A stretch of DNA of 64,000 nucleotides from Nocardiopsis sp. CC223A (GCF_030766825.1 NZ_JASFDV010000015.1:36343-100342), one strand, 5' to 3'. Numbered from the stretch's first letter, positions 9,031 through 18,480 are shown. Numbers and translations: made by a program. Notes: generated by a model from the letters alone, not told the origin.

Positions 9031-9068
9031 CGCGAACGGGGCCCGGCCGCGGCCGGGCCCCGTTCGCG
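9031..9068. terminator. very long bidirectional terminator-like palindrome
   Basis: Near-continuous palindrome: 18 nt at 9031-9048 (CGCGAACGGGGCCCGGCC) repeats inverted at 9051-9068, with only 2 nt between, so a realistic hairpin is 17 bp with a 4-nt loop. It follows the PfkB kinase stop by 20 nt. Confidence 0.85.
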
Positions 9069-9083
9069 TGTCCGGACCCGCGG

Positions 9084-9190
9084 CGGAGGAGGCGGGACGC
9101 GGCGGAGGAGGCGGGACGCGACGGAGGAGGCGGGACGCGACGGAGGAGGCGGGACGCGACGGGGAGGCGGGACGCGACGGGGAGGCGGGG
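9084..9190. repeat. G-rich tandem repeat array (19-bp period)
   Basis: Units beginning CGGAGGAGGCGGGACGCG start at 9084, 9103, 9122 and 9141 (exact 19-bp steps), followed by two shortened 18-bp units at 9160 and 9178 where AGGAG becomes GGG. The plus strand carries four closely spaced G-runs per unit. The array sits between the kinase terminator and the 3' end of recQ, and belongs to no gene I would call. Confidence 0.9.
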
Positions 9191-9381
9191 AGGGGCTGCG
9201 CCGCTGCCGGCCGTTGCGGGCTGCCCGCCACGCGCCAGGCAGGGGGCCCGGCGCAGGCCGGACGCACCCGGTACCGGCGCACCCGGGCGACCGAACACGC
9301 GCCCGGGACCGGGACCGCGTGACGGACGGCCGCGGCCGCACGCGTCGGCGTGCTGTCGGTGGGTGCGCCCGGTGCCGCGGG

Positions 9382-11547
9382 TCAGCCGCCGGTGGTGGCG
9401 AGGGTGAGGGGCAGGACGGCGGGGGCGCCGAGTTCGCGCAGGATCGCGGCGCCGACGGTGAGGCTCCATCCGGTGTCGGTGTGGTCGTCGATGAGCAGGA
9501 CGGGACCCGGGGTCGCGGCCTGGAGGTCGGCCAGGGCCTCGGCCAGGCCGGGGGCCGGGACCAGGGCCCGGTGCACCTGGGCCAGGCGCATGGCGCTGTT
9601 GTGCCGCCGCTCCCCCGGGCCCTCCGGGGTGGCGTAGGCCAGGGAGCCCACCGGGGCGAGGCGGCCCAGAGCGCACAGGCGTCCGGCCAGGTCGTTGATC
9701 ATCCGTGGTCGGGTGCGCGAGGGCATGACCACCGCGCCCACCGGCCGCCGGTCCCAGTCCCAGGCGGCCAGGACGCGCACCAGCCCCTGGAGGACGTGGT
9801 CGCTCACCGGGGCCTCCGGGGCGCCCTCGGCGAGCAGGGCGCGCAGTTCGGTCCCCCAGCCGATGTCGGTGAACCGGCCCAGGGCACGGCCCGGCGCGGC
9901 CTGGAGCTCGGGTTTGATCCGCCCCGACAGCGACACCCCCAGGGTGTCCATGCCGGTGGGCCACTGGCGGCGCGGCTCGATGAGCACGCCCGGCCGGTCC
10001 AGGTGGGCGGCGGCCGCCTCCCGGCGGCCGGGGTCGACCCCGGTCTCCCAGGTGCGGCCGGTGCAGTTGTCGCAGCGCCCGCAGGCGGTCGCCGCCGGGT
10101 CGTCCAGCTGGCGGCGCAGGAACTCCATCCGGCAGGTGTCCAGGGCGATGTAGTCCAGCATCGCCCGCTGCTCGGTCTCCCGCGCCTTGGCGACCGCCTC
10201 GTAGCGTTCGGTGTCGTAGGACCAGGGCCGCCCGGTGGCCTCCCAGCCGCCGCGCACCCGGCGTACCGCCCCGTCGACGTCCAGGACCTTGAGCATCTGC
10301 TCCAGGCGGCTGCGGCGCAGGTCCACCCGGGTCTCCAGGCGGGCGACGGACAGCGGCCCGCCCTCGGCCAGCGCGTCGAGGGTGCGGCGCACGGTCTCCT
10401 CCGGCGGGAAGGACAGGCTCGCGAAGTACTCCCAGATGCGGACGTCCTCGCGCCCGGGGAGCAGCACCACCTCGGCCCGCTCGACGCCGCGCCCGGCCCG
10501 GCCGACCTGCTGGTAGTAGGAGATCGGCGAGGAGGGCGCACCCAGGTGCACGACGAACCCCAGGTCGGGTTTGTCGAAGCCCATGCCCAGGGCGCTGGTG
10601 GCCACCAGCGCCTTGACCCGGTCGGCGAGCAGGTCGTCCTCGGCGGCGCGGCGCTCGTCCGGGTCGGTCTGCCCGGTGTAGGAGCGCACCTCCATGCCCT
10701 GCTCGGCCAGGAACCGGGCGGTCTCCTCGGCGGCCGCGACGGTGAGGGTGTAGACGATCCCGGAACCGGGGATGCGGGGCAGCCGATCGGCCAGCCAGGC
10801 CAGCCGGTCGGTGGGCTCGGGCAGGTCCACCACCGACAGGTGCAGGCTCTCCCGGTCCAGGGCGCCGCGCAGCACGAGGGTCTCGTCCCGGTCGGTCCCG
10901 GCCCGCAGCTGCTCGGCGACGTCGCGGGTGACGCGCTCGTTGGCGGTGGCGGTGGTGGCCAGCACCGGCACGCCGTCCGGCAGGTCCAGCAGCAGGGAGC
11001 GGATGCGCCGGTAGTCGGGGCGGAAGTCGTGCCCCCAGTCGGAGACGCAGTGGGCCTCGTCGATGACGACCAGTCCGGCCCCGGCGGCCAGCTCGGGCAG
11101 CACCCGCTCGCGGAACTCGGGGTTGTTGAGGCGCTCGGGGCTGACCAGCAGCACGTCCACCCCGCCCGCCGCCACGTCGGCGTAGACGGCCTGCCAGTCG
11201 GTGGTGTTGGCGCTGTTGACCGTGCGGGCGTGGATGCCCGCGCGCTCGGCGGCGGAGATCTGGTTGCGCATGAGGGCCAGCAGCGGCGAGACGATGACGG
11301 TGGGCCCCGCGCCCCGGGCCCGCAGCAGCGCGGTGGCCACGAAGTACACCGCCGACTTGCCCCAGCCGGTGCGCTGGACGACCAGGGCCCGGCGCCGGTC
11401 GGCGACCAGGGCGTGGATCGCGGTCCACTGGTCCTCGCGCAGCCGGGCGGAGTCCCCGGCCAGGGCGCGCAGGTGCGCCTCGGCGCGCTCGCGCAGCTCC
11501 CCGGCGGCGGGGTCGGTGGTGAGGGTGGGGTCAGGGGTGGTGGCCAT
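9382..11547 (-). CDS. recQ: RecQ-family ATP-dependent DNA helicase with C-terminal phosphoribosyltransferase-like domain
   Basis: 721 aa. SF2 helicase motifs in order: Q/motif 0 region (ARLREDQWTAI), Walker A VQRTGWGKSAV near residue 60, motif II DEAHCVSDWGHDFRPDY, motif III ATTATAN, motif V ALGMGFDKPDL, motif VI QQVGRAGRG. A RecQ zinc-binding Cys set follows (DTCRMEF ... ACGRCDNCTG). The last ~200 residues are not helicase: LLIDDHTDTGWSLTVGA resembles a PRPP-loop of phosphoribosyltransferases. Unwinds DNA 3'-5' in recombination and repair; the role of the tail is unknown. Start ATG 11547 has GAAGGA five nt upstream. Confidence 0.9.
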   Translation of the reverse strand: MATTPDPTLTTDPAAGELRERAEAHLRALAGDSARLREDQWTAIHALVADRRRALVVQRTGWGKSAVYFVATALLRARGAGPTVIVSPLLALMRNQISAAERAGIHARTVNSANTTDWQAVYADVAAGGVDVLLVSPERLNNPEFRERVLPELAAGAGLVVIDEAHCVSDWGHDFRPDYRRIRSLLLDLPDGVPVLATTATANERVTRDVAEQLRAGTDRDETLVLRGALDRESLHLSVVDLPEPTDRLAWLADRLPRIPGSGIVYTLTVAAAEETARFLAEQGMEVRSYTGQTDPDERRAAEDDLLADRVKALVATSALGMGFDKPDLGFVVHLGAPSSPISYYQQVGRAGRGVERAEVVLLPGREDVRIWEYFASLSFPPEETVRRTLDALAEGGPLSVARLETRVDLRRSRLEQMLKVLDVDGAVRRVRGGWEATGRPWSYDTERYEAVAKARETEQRAMLDYIALDTCRMEFLRRQLDDPAATACGRCDNCTGRTWETGVDPGRREAAAAHLDRPGVLIEPRRQWPTGMDTLGVSLSGRIKPELQAAPGRALGRFTDIGWGTELRALLAEGAPEAPVSDHVLQGLVRVLAAWDWDRRPVGAVVMPSRTRPRMINDLAGRLCALGRLAPVGSLAYATPEGPGERRHNSAMRLAQVHRALVPAPGLAEALADLQAATPGPVLLIDDHTDTGWSLTVGAAILRELGAPAVLPLTLATTGG

Positions 11548-11701
11548 GATTCCTTCGTACCAGAGCGGGCCGACGTCCGGGCCGTTGTCCACAGGCGCGC
11601 ACCCGCCACGTCACCCGTCCCCCCAACGGACGCCTCCGGCGCGAACCCCGCCGGGCGCCGGTCCCCGAACGGACCCGGGAGTCGACAACGGTAACAAAAC
11701 A

Positions 11702-11718
11702 GAAACTTTCAAAGTTTC
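11702..11718. promoter_or_regulatory. palindromic operator candidate upstream of GH81 gene
   Basis: GAAACTTTCAAAGTTTC is an 8-bp inverted repeat around one central base. It resembles, from memory, the GAAA/CTTTC palindromes found before Streptomyces xylanase genes. It lies 107 nt before the glucanase start, upstream of the CelR-like box, in a locally AT-rich patch that could hold the promoter. Confidence 0.5.
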
Positions 11719-11771
11719 CTCCATTGCGCCCACATCTTCCCCTGCGCACACTCTGAACACGGTTCCTCACG

Positions 11772-11789
11772 CATGGGAGCGCTCCCATG
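11772..11789. promoter_or_regulatory. CelR/CebR operator (LacI-family) upstream of GH81
   Basis: CATGGGAGCGCTCCCATG is a perfect 18-bp palindrome containing the canonical 14-bp core TGGGAGCGCTCCCA at 11774-11787. That core is the known binding site of CelR in Thermobifida and CebR in Streptomyces, repressors released by cello-oligosaccharides. It ends 35 nt before the start codon, a position suited to repression. Confidence 0.88.
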
Positions 11790-11824
11790 TGCGAACCCCC
11801 CGCTGAACCCAGAGAGGCGCACCG

Positions 11825-14677
11825 ATGGACGACAACCGCCCACCCCCCTCCCCCACCCCCTCCCGCCGGTCCCCCGGCCGCGGCACCGCCGCCGTCCTGG
11901 CGGCGCTCGCGATCGGCGGCGCGACCGCCCTCACCGTCACCACCCTCGCCACCGGCCCGAACGCGACCCCGGCGGCCGCGGCGACGGCCCTCGTCCCGGT
12001 CGGCTCCGGGAGCTACGACGACGCCCTCCCCGCCGGCGCCACCGGCCCCTCCGACCTCAACGGGGCACCGGTCGACCCCAAGGTCACCGGCGACTTCCAA
12101 GGACCGGCGCCCACCAACGAGTGGTGGTCCTCGCTCATCTTCCAGCGTTACCCGGACAACCCCTACGGCGAGAACCTCTACGCCCACCCGGCCACCTACC
12201 GGCCCCACGCCGAGGGCCTGGAGATGGGCCACCCCCGCGAGCCCCGACTCGTCGCGGACGGCCTCAAGTACGAGTTCCCGCACACCGCCGACCTCTCCCT
12301 GGGCGCCGTCGGCCTGGACTCCCCCGACACCCGGGTCGCCGACAGCGGCGACTGGACCGTGACCGCCCGCTGGTCGGGCGGCCCCACCCTGGACGTCACC
12401 ATCGGCCAGGGCCTGCCCTTCGCGCACGCCCGCACCGACGGCGGCGACGCCGAGGTGGCCTTCACCGGCTCCCCGGACGTCTGGCACGAGGACGGCTCCA
12501 CGGTCGGCGCCACCGTCAACGGCAACCACTACGCCCTGTTCTCGCCCACCGGATCCCCGTGGTCCCGCTCGGGGAACACCTTCACCGCGCCCACCGGGGA
12601 CGGCGGGCACTACTCCGTCGCCCTGCTGCCCTCGCCCGACGCGCTGGACGACTTCGCCCCCTACGCCCATTCCGCGGTCACCGGCTCCGTCGTCGAGTAC
12701 GACTACGACGAGGCGGCCGCCACCCTCACCAGCACCTACCGGGTGGAGACCGAGGCGCTGGAGGGCGGCACCGAGGGCACCGTCCTGGCGATGTACCCGC
12801 ACCACTGGGACAACAGCGACGACGAGGTCGCCGGCCTGTCCTACGCCTCCCCGCGCGGGGAGATGCGCGTGGCCCTGGGCGGTTCCTTCACCACGGAGCT
12901 GACCGCGCAGGGCATCCTGCCGAGCCTGCCCACGGTCGACTCCGCCGACCACGACCGGCTGCGCCTGCTCATCGACGAGGTGCTCGACGAGGACGCGCAC
13001 TTCCCCTCCCCCGGCGACACCTACTGGGACGGCAAGGCCATGGGGCGCCTGGCCCAGCTGGTGCCCATCGCCGACTCCATCGGGTACACCGAGGCCCGCG
13101 ACGAGCTCCTGGGCCTGCTCAAGGGGCGTGTCGAGGACTGGCTGACCGCCGGAGGCGACCGCGGTCTGCACTACGAGGCCGACTGGGGAACGCTCCTGGG
13201 CTACCCGGACAGCTTCGGCGCCACCACCGAGCTCAACGACCACGACTTCCACTACGGCTACCTGGTATCGGCCGCCGCCACCATCGCCCGCTACGACCGC
13301 GGCTGGGCGGCCGAGGACGCCTGGGGCGGCATGGTGCGCATGGTCATCGACGACGTGGCCGCCACCGAGGACGGCCTCTTCCCGCGCCTGCGCTCCTTCT
13401 CCCCCTACGCCGGGCACGGCTGGGCCTCCGGCCACGCCGGGTTCGCCGCGGGCAACAACCAGGAGTCCTCCTCCGAAGGCATGCACTTCGCCTCCTCCAC
13501 CGCCCTCTTCGGCGCGCTGACCGGCGACGACGAGCTGCGCGACCTGGGCGTCTTCCTGCACACCACCCAGGCCTCCACCGTCACCCGCTACTGGCAGGAC
13601 CACGGCGGGGAGACCTTCCCCGACGCGTTCGACCACGACGTGGTCGGCATGGTCTGGGGCGACGGCGGCGACTACCGCATCTGGTGGGACGGCGGTGACG
13701 AGGAGCACTACGGCATCAACTACCTGCCGATCACCGCGGGCTCCCTCTACCTGGGTCACGACCCCGCGCACGCCGGGGCGATGTACGACTCCCTCGTGGA
13801 CCGCCTGGGCCGCGAGCCCGACATCTGGCGCGACATCCACTGGGCGCACCGGGCGCTGTCGGACGGCGACGCCGCGCTGGACATGTTCGAGGCGCAGTGG
13901 CAGACCTACGAACCGGAGGCGGGCGGCTCCAAGGCGCACACCTACCAGTGGATCTCCACGCTGGCCGAGGTCGGCACCGTGGACACCTCCGTCACGGCCG
14001 ACACCGCCCACTACGCGGTGTTCTCCGACGGGGACGGCCGTGCCTACACCGCGTTCAACCCCGGCGGCTCACCGATCACCGTCACGTTCTCCGACGGCAC
14101 CGAACTGGAGGTGGCCCCGGGCGCCCTGGCCTCCACCGTCGGCGAGGGCGGCGGGGGCGACCCGGGCGACCCCGACCCCGGGGACGGTGACCTGGGCGAC
14201 GGCGTGCTGTACCCGAGCGGCTCGGCCCTGTCGACCGAACCCCCCGGCTCCGAGGGCGCCATCACGGTGCCCGACGCCGGCGGGGTCAACCGCGACGGCA
14301 CCCCGCCCGCGGACGCGGTGGTGCTCGAACTGGAGGGTGTCAGCGGATCCTTCGACGGCGGGGGGACCTCCTTCTCCCTGCCGGTGGACTCCGGGAACTC
14401 GGTCGCCAACGCCGTCCAGGTGCGCGTCGAGTACGACTTCGACGGTGACGGGACCGTCGACCGGACCGAGACCTACCCCTACTTCGCCACCAACGACGTC
14501 ACCGGGTGGGAGTCCTACACGCAGGGGTCGGGCCCGTCCTCCGTCTCCGGCGGCTTCGCCGACCTCGACGGCGGGACCGTGCGCCTGCGGATCTGGAGCG
14601 CCCTGGGCACGGCCGACTCCGCCGTGCGGACCGGCGCGGACGGGGGTGCCACCCTGACCGTCCCCTTCGGCGACTGA
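11825..14677 (+). CDS. secreted GH81 endo-beta-1,3-glucanase with C-terminal accessory domain
   Basis: 950 aa. A basic N-terminus and hydrophobic core (AAVLAALAIGGATALTVTTLA) ending in AAAA near residue 54 form an export signal. The GH81 catalytic region spans ~residues 75-720; the family signature GNNQESSSEGMHF at 543-555 carries the conserved Glu547 and Glu551. A Gly/Asp/Pro linker (~773-794) leads to a ~155-residue beta-rich domain that is probably a glucan-binding module (CBM56-like by impression only). It would cleave beta-1,3-glucans of fungal or callose type outside the cell. GAGAGG precedes ATG 11825. The CelR-type box implies control together with cellulases. Function is firm; the binding-module class is not. 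Confidence 0.93.
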   Translation: MDDNRPPPSPTPSRRSPGRGTAAVLAALAIGGATALTVTTLATGPNATPAAAATALVPVGSGSYDDALPAGATGPSDLNGAPVDPKVTGDFQGPAPTNEWWSSLIFQRYPDNPYGENLYAHPATYRPHAEGLEMGHPREPRLVADGLKYEFPHTADLSLGAVGLDSPDTRVADSGDWTVTARWSGGPTLDVTIGQGLPFAHARTDGGDAEVAFTGSPDVWHEDGSTVGATVNGNHYALFSPTGSPWSRSGNTFTAPTGDGGHYSVALLPSPDALDDFAPYAHSAVTGSVVEYDYDEAAATLTSTYRVETEALEGGTEGTVLAMYPHHWDNSDDEVAGLSYASPRGEMRVALGGSFTTELTAQGILPSLPTVDSADHDRLRLLIDEVLDEDAHFPSPGDTYWDGKAMGRLAQLVPIADSIGYTEARDELLGLLKGRVEDWLTAGGDRGLHYEADWGTLLGYPDSFGATTELNDHDFHYGYLVSAAATIARYDRGWAAEDAWGGMVRMVIDDVAATEDGLFPRLRSFSPYAGHGWASGHAGFAAGNNQESSSEGMHFASSTALFGALTGDDELRDLGVFLHTTQASTVTRYWQDHGGETFPDAFDHDVVGMVWGDGGDYRIWWDGGDEEHYGINYLPITAGSLYLGHDPAHAGAMYDSLVDRLGREPDIWRDIHWAHRALSDGDAALDMFEAQWQTYEPEAGGSKAHTYQWISTLAEVGTVDTSVTADTAHYAVFSDGDGRAYTAFNPGGSPITVTFSDGTELEVAPGALASTVGEGGGGDPGDPDPGDGDLGDGVLYPSGSALSTEPPGSEGAITVPDAGGVNRDGTPPADAVVLELEGVSGSFDGGGTSFSLPVDSGNSVANAVQVRVEYDFDGDGTVDRTETYPYFATNDVTGWESYTQGSGPSSVSGGFADLDGGTVRLRIWSALGTADSAVRTGADGGATLTVPFGD

Positions 14678-14705
14678 CGCGCGGACGCCGTCCGGCGTCC
14701 CCGGT

Positions 14706-14738
14706 GGCCCCGCTCCGGCTCGCTCCCGGAGCGGGGCC
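14706..14738. terminator. terminator of GH81 gene
   Basis: Perfect 13-bp stem (GGCCCCGCTCCGG at 14706-14718 with its complement at 14726-14738) and a 7-nt loop, 29 nt after the stop codon. Confidence 0.85.
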
Positions 14739-14865
14739 GCCCCCGTGTGCGGGGGGTCATAAAACCCCACCACCACGGACGAAAACCATCAGTCGTGCGG
14801 CTCACACACGCCCGACCACGTGCCCGTGTACGTTTCAGTCTCTGGTTCGGGCCAGAATTACGGAC

Positions 14866-17352
14866 ATGGCCCGTACAACTTCCCACCCCCCTGAGGATCT
14901 CGCCGAGAAGATCATCGACATCGACGTCTCGGAGGAAATGCGCGGCAGCTTCCTTGAGTACGCCTACTCGGTGATCTACCAGCGCGCCCTGCCCGACGCG
15001 CGCGACGGCATGAAGCCCGTCCAGCGCCGCATCCTGTACCAGATGAACGAAATGGGGCTGCGTCCGGAACGCGGGCACGTCAAGTGCGCCCGCGTGGTCG
15101 GTGAGGTGATGGGCCGCCTGCACCCTCATGGCGACTCCGCCATCTACGACGCGCTGGTGCGCCTGAGCCAGCCCTTCGCCATGCGCGTCCCCCTGGTGGA
15201 CGGCCACGGCAACTTCGGCTCCCTGGGCGGCGACGACGCCCCCGCCGCCATGCGTTACACCGAGGCCCGCCTGGACCGGGCCGCCGAACTGCTCGTGTCG
15301 GGCATCGACGAGGACGTCGTCGACTTCAAGCCCAACTACGACGGCCAGGAGACCGAACCCGAGGTCCTGCCCGCGGCCTTCCCGAACCTGCTGGTCAACG
15401 GTGCCTCCGGCATCGCGGTCGGCATGGCCACCAACATGGCCCCGCACAACCTGGGCGAGGTCATCGCGGCGGCCCGCCACCTCATCGCCCACCCCGAGGC
15501 CACCCTGGAGGAGCTCACCGAGTTCGTCCCGGGTCCGGACCTGCCCACCGGCGGCACCATCGTCGGCCTGGACGGCATCCGCGACGCCTACCGGGCCGGG
15601 CGGGGCACGTTCAAGACCCGCGCCACCGTCGCCATCGAGAAGGTCAGCGCCCGGCGCACCGGCCTGATCGTCACCGAGCTGCCCTACAACGTCGGCCCGG
15701 AGAAGGTCGTCGCCCGCATCAAGGAGCTGGTGCAGTCCAAGAAGCTCCAGGGCATCTCCGACCTGAAGGACCTGACCGACCGCACCCAGGGGCTGCGGTT
15801 GGTCATCGAGCTCAAGAACGGCTTCAACCCCGAGGCCGTCCTGGAGGAGCTCTACCGGCTGACGCCGATGGAGGAGTCCTTCGGCATCAACAACGTGGCC
15901 CTGGTCGACGGCCAGCCCCAGACCCTGGGCCTGCGCGAACTCCTCCAGGTCTACGTCGGCCACCGCCTGGAGGTCGTGCGCCGCCGCAGCGAGTTCCGTC
16001 GCCGCAAGCGCCGCGAGCGCCTGCACCTGGTGGACGGCCTGCTGGTGGCCCTGCTCGACATCGACCGCGTCATCGCGCTCATCCGCGAGGCCGAGGACTC
16101 CACCGCGGCCCGCGAGTCGCTGATGGCGGCCTACAGCCTGTCGGACGTCCAGGCCCGCTACATCCTGGACACCCCGCTGCGCCGTCTGACCAGGTTCGAC
16201 CGGCTGGAGCTGGAGACCGAGCGCGACCAGCTCAACAACGAGATCGACGAACTCACGTCGATCCTGGAGTCGGACAAGAAGCTGCGCCGGGTCGTCTCCA
16301 AGGAGCTGGGCGACGTCTCCAAGAAGTTCGCCACCCCGCGCCGCACGCAGCTGCGCGAGAGCGACGGAGCCTCCCGCGCCGCGGTGATCCCGCTGGAGAT
16401 GGCCGACCAGCCCTGCCACGTGCTCATGGACGTGGACGGGCGGATCGGCCGCAGCAAGGGCGCCGCCCCGCCGCCCATGTTCGAGGGGCTGCGCGTGCGG
16501 CACGACGCGATCGCCGTTTCGGTGCCCACCACCTCCCGTTCGGACATCGGCCTGGTCACCGACCTGGGCCGGATGATCCGCGTCCCGGTGGTGGAGCTGC
16601 CCGAGCTGCCCGACGAGGGCGAGGAGGCCCCGCCGCTGGCGTCGGGTCTGCCGGTCACCGAGTTCGTCCAGCTCGACGGGGACGAACGGGTGGTGTCGGC
16701 GGTGTCCATGGACGCCTCCGGGCCCGGCTTCGTCCTGGGCACCGTCGCCGGCGTGGTCAAGCGGGTCGCCCCGGACTACCCGCCCAACAAGGACGACTTC
16801 GAGGTCATCACCCTCAAGGACGACGACCGGATCATCGGCGTCTCCCAGCTGTCCACGGGCGAGGAGGACCTGGCGTTCGTCACCTCCGAGGCCCAGCTGC
16901 TGCGTTTCCCCGCCTCCGCGGTGCGCCCGCAGGGCCGCCCGGCCGGCGGTGTGGCGGGCGTGCGCCTGCCGGAGGAGGCCCGCGTGCTGTGGTTCGGCGC
17001 GGTGAGCAGCCCCGACGACTCGGTGGTGGTCACCGTGTCCGGTGCGGGCAACGCGCTGGAGGGCACCCAGGCCGGAGCGGCCAAGGTCACCCCGTTCACC
17101 GCCTACCCGGCCAAGGGCCGCGCCACCGGCGGTGTACGCTGCCACCGCTACCTCAAGGGCGAGGACACCCTGCTCATGGCGTGGATCGGCCGGAATCCGG
17201 CGCGGGCCGCCCGCGCCGACGGCAGGCCGGTGCGCCTGCCCGACACGACCGAGCGTCGGGACGGGTCGGGTGAGGCTCTGCCGCGCGCGATCGTTACGGT
17301 AGGGAGTGGACGAACCGACTTCGGTATCACGGCACCGGGATCCGGGGCCTGA
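14866..17352 (+). CDS. parC: DNA topoisomerase IV subunit A
   Basis: 828 aa. The type IIA breakage-reunion domain is clear: [34 protein letters not shown], and the active-site Tyr131 in [11 protein letters not shown]. The DNA-binding core is followed by a long coiled arm and a C-terminal beta-pinwheel. I see no GyrA box (QRRGGKG type) in the pinwheel, and the partner parE lies 3 kb away, so topoisomerase IV rather than gyrase is preferred. It relaxes and decatenates chromosomes with ParE. The open frame extends 120 codons upstream into the GH81 terminator, but ATG 14866 begins where homology-like sequence begins. No strong ribosome-binding site precedes it. Confidence 0.92.
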   Translation: MARTTSHPPEDLAEKIIDIDVSEEMRGSFLEYAYSVIYQRALPDARDGMKPVQRRILYQMNEMGLRPERGHVKCARVVGEVMGRLHPHGDSAIYDALVRLSQPFAMRVPLVDGHGNFGSLGGDDAPAAMRYTEARLDRAAELLVSGIDEDVVDFKPNYDGQETEPEVLPAAFPNLLVNGASGIAVGMATNMAPHNLGEVIAAARHLIAHPEATLEELTEFVPGPDLPTGGTIVGLDGIRDAYRAGRGTFKTRATVAIEKVSARRTGLIVTELPYNVGPEKVVARIKELVQSKKLQGISDLKDLTDRTQGLRLVIELKNGFNPEAVLEELYRLTPMEESFGINNVALVDGQPQTLGLRELLQVYVGHRLEVVRRRSEFRRRKRRERLHLVDGLLVALLDIDRVIALIREAEDSTAARESLMAAYSLSDVQARYILDTPLRRLTRFDRLELETERDQLNNEIDELTSILESDKKLRRVVSKELGDVSKKFATPRRTQLRESDGASRAAVIPLEMADQPCHVLMDVDGRIGRSKGAAPPPMFEGLRVRHDAIAVSVPTTSRSDIGLVTDLGRMIRVPVVELPELPDEGEEAPPLASGLPVTEFVQLDGDERVVSAVSMDASGPGFVLGTVAGVVKRVAPDYPPNKDDFEVITLKDDDRIIGVSQLSTGEEDLAFVTSEAQLLRFPASAVRPQGRPAGGVAGVRLPEEARVLWFGAVSSPDDSVVVTVSGAGNALEGTQAGAAKVTPFTAYPAKGRATGGVRCHRYLKGEDTLLMAWIGRNPARAARADGRPVRLPDTTERRDGSGEALPRAIVTVGSGRTDFGITAPGSGA

Positions 17353-17364
17353 GGAAGCCGCAAC

Positions 17365-17402
17365 ATGCCGTGCACATCGACCTGGTTCGATGTGCACGGC
17401 AT
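17365..17402. terminator. 16-bp hairpin between parC and carbonic anhydrase gene
   Basis: Perfect 16-bp inverted repeat: ATGCCGTGCACATCGA at 17365-17380 and its complement at 17387-17402, with a 6-nt loop. It starts 13 nt after the parC stop and is less GC-rich than the other terminators here. Its closeness to the carbonic anhydrase start (30 nt) leaves room for a leader role as well. Confidence 0.7.
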
Positions 17403-17431
17403 CGTCTTGAGCACGGAAAGAGGGGGACTTC

Positions 17432-17962
17432 ATGGGCAACGGCAGCGGGAGCAGCCCGGCGGGCGGGGCGTTCGACGACGTCATCGCCGCCAACGACGAC
17501 TACGCGTCCCGGTATTCGCTGGCCGGGCTCAAGCCCGTCGCCGCGCGCGGTCTGGCCCTGGTGACCTGCATGGACTCCAGGATCGAGCCGCTGGACATGC
17601 TGGGTCTCAAGCCCGGTGACGCCAAGATCCTGCGCAACGCGGGCGCCCGGGTCACCGATGACACCCTGCGGACCCTGGTGCTGGCCGTGTACCTGCTGGG
17701 GGTGGAGCGGGTGCTGGTCCTGCCGCACACCCGCTGCAAGATGGCGTCCGTGCCCAGCGACGACGCGGTGCACGACACCATCCTGGAGGAGTACGGGGTG
17801 GACACCCGCAGCCTGGAGTTCCACACCGACAACGACCAGTTGGGGGCGCTGCGGCACGACCTGGAGCGCATCCGCCACCACCCGCTGCTGCCCGCCGGGC
17901 TGCCGGTGGCGGGGGCGATCTACGACGTGGACACCGGGCGGATCTCTCCCGTCGACCTCTGA
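17432..17962 (+). CDS. beta-carbonic anhydrase
   Basis: 176 aa. Zinc ligands and the Asp-Arg dyad are all present: Cys46, Asp48 and Arg50 in CMDSR, and His99 and Cys102 in LPHTRC. NAGARVTDDTLR is the usual following segment. The protein is short, like the Rv1284-type mycobacterial enzymes, and interconverts CO2 and bicarbonate in the cytoplasm as a dimer or larger oligomer. ATG 17432 has the purine-rich GAAAGAGGGGG just upstream. The hairpin at 17365-17402 separates it from parC. Confidence 0.92.
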   Translation: MGNGSGSSPAGGAFDDVIAANDDYASRYSLAGLKPVAARGLALVTCMDSRIEPLDMLGLKPGDAKILRNAGARVTDDTLRTLVLAVYLLGVERVLVLPHTRCKMASVPSDDAVHDTILEEYGVDTRSLEFHTDNDQLGALRHDLERIRHHPLLPAGLPVAGAIYDVDTGRISPVDL

Positions 17963-18077
17963 GAGGGGGCTCACGGGCGTGTGCGCCCCCGGTGACCGGG
18001 GATCAATCAGGGGAATGCGGTCATCTCCCCGACCGTTTGACCCGAGGACGGCCCCCGTGCCGCCGGGAGGAGCACTC

Positions 18078-18404
18078 GTGGAAGAGAGCACGTACGACAT
18101 CTTCAACCGCGCCCGCATGTTCATGGAGCTGGGCGACCCCATCTACGCGGCCAAAACCCTGGAACCGGCGGTGGAGGACGAGCCCGAGAGCCGTTCCCTG
18201 CTGGAGCTTCTCGGCCGCGCCTACTTCCACTCCGCACAGTTGACCAAGGCGGAGCGGACGTTCCGCCGGATCATCGAACTCGACCCGGTGGACCACTGGG
18301 CGCACATCGCGCTCGCCCGCACCCTGGAACGCCAGAGCAGGCACGACGAGGCGGCCACCTACCGCCGTATGCACGCGGTGATGTCGGGCGGCTCGCTCGA
18401 CTGA
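18078..18404 (+). CDS. small tetratricopeptide-repeat protein
   Basis: 108 aa with about two TPR units (YDIFNRARMFMELGDPIYAAKTLEPAVED and the next helical pair through LARTLERQSRHDEAATYRRM). It is probably a soluble adaptor protein; no partner can be inferred. GTG 18078 is chosen because GGGAGGAG lies six nt upstream; GTG 18057 is in frame but lacks that spacing. The gene is 115 nt downstream of the carbonic anhydrase gene and ends before a 10-bp hairpin. Confidence 0.85.
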   Translation: MEESTYDIFNRARMFMELGDPIYAAKTLEPAVEDEPESRSLLELLGRAYFHSAQLTKAERTFRRIIELDPVDHWAHIALARTLERQSRHDEAATYRRMHAVMSGGSLD

Positions 18405-18422
18405 GGCCGCCCGCGCAGACGG

Positions 18423-18447
18423 CCCCCGGGACGTGCGGTCCCGGGGG
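18423..18447. terminator. terminator of the TPR gene
   Basis: CCCCCGGGAC at 18423-18432 pairs with GTCCCGGGGG at 18438-18447 around a 5-nt loop, 19 nt after the stop. Confidence 0.75.
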
Positions 18448-18466
18448 TCTCGCCGTACGTGCCCGC

Positions 18467-18480
18467 TACCCTGCTGGTCA
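18467..18480 (+). promoter_or_regulatory. -10 hexamer of a likely leaderless promoter
   Basis: TACCCT at 18467-18472, then 7 nt, then ATG 18480. This spacing would start transcription at or next to the first base of the start codon. There is no ribosome-binding site. Confidence 0.55.

Noticed and set aside
7745..11428. Very long open frame antisense to the PfkB kinase gene and overlapping recQ
   Set aside because: Low-complexity Arg/Pro/Gly composition and antisense to genes with clear motifs. GC bias alone keeps it open.
14866..17352. Assignment as gyrA
   Set aside because: No GyrA box seen and the partner nearby is a parE-type subunit; topoisomerase IV fits better. A second gyrA locus would be needed to be sure.
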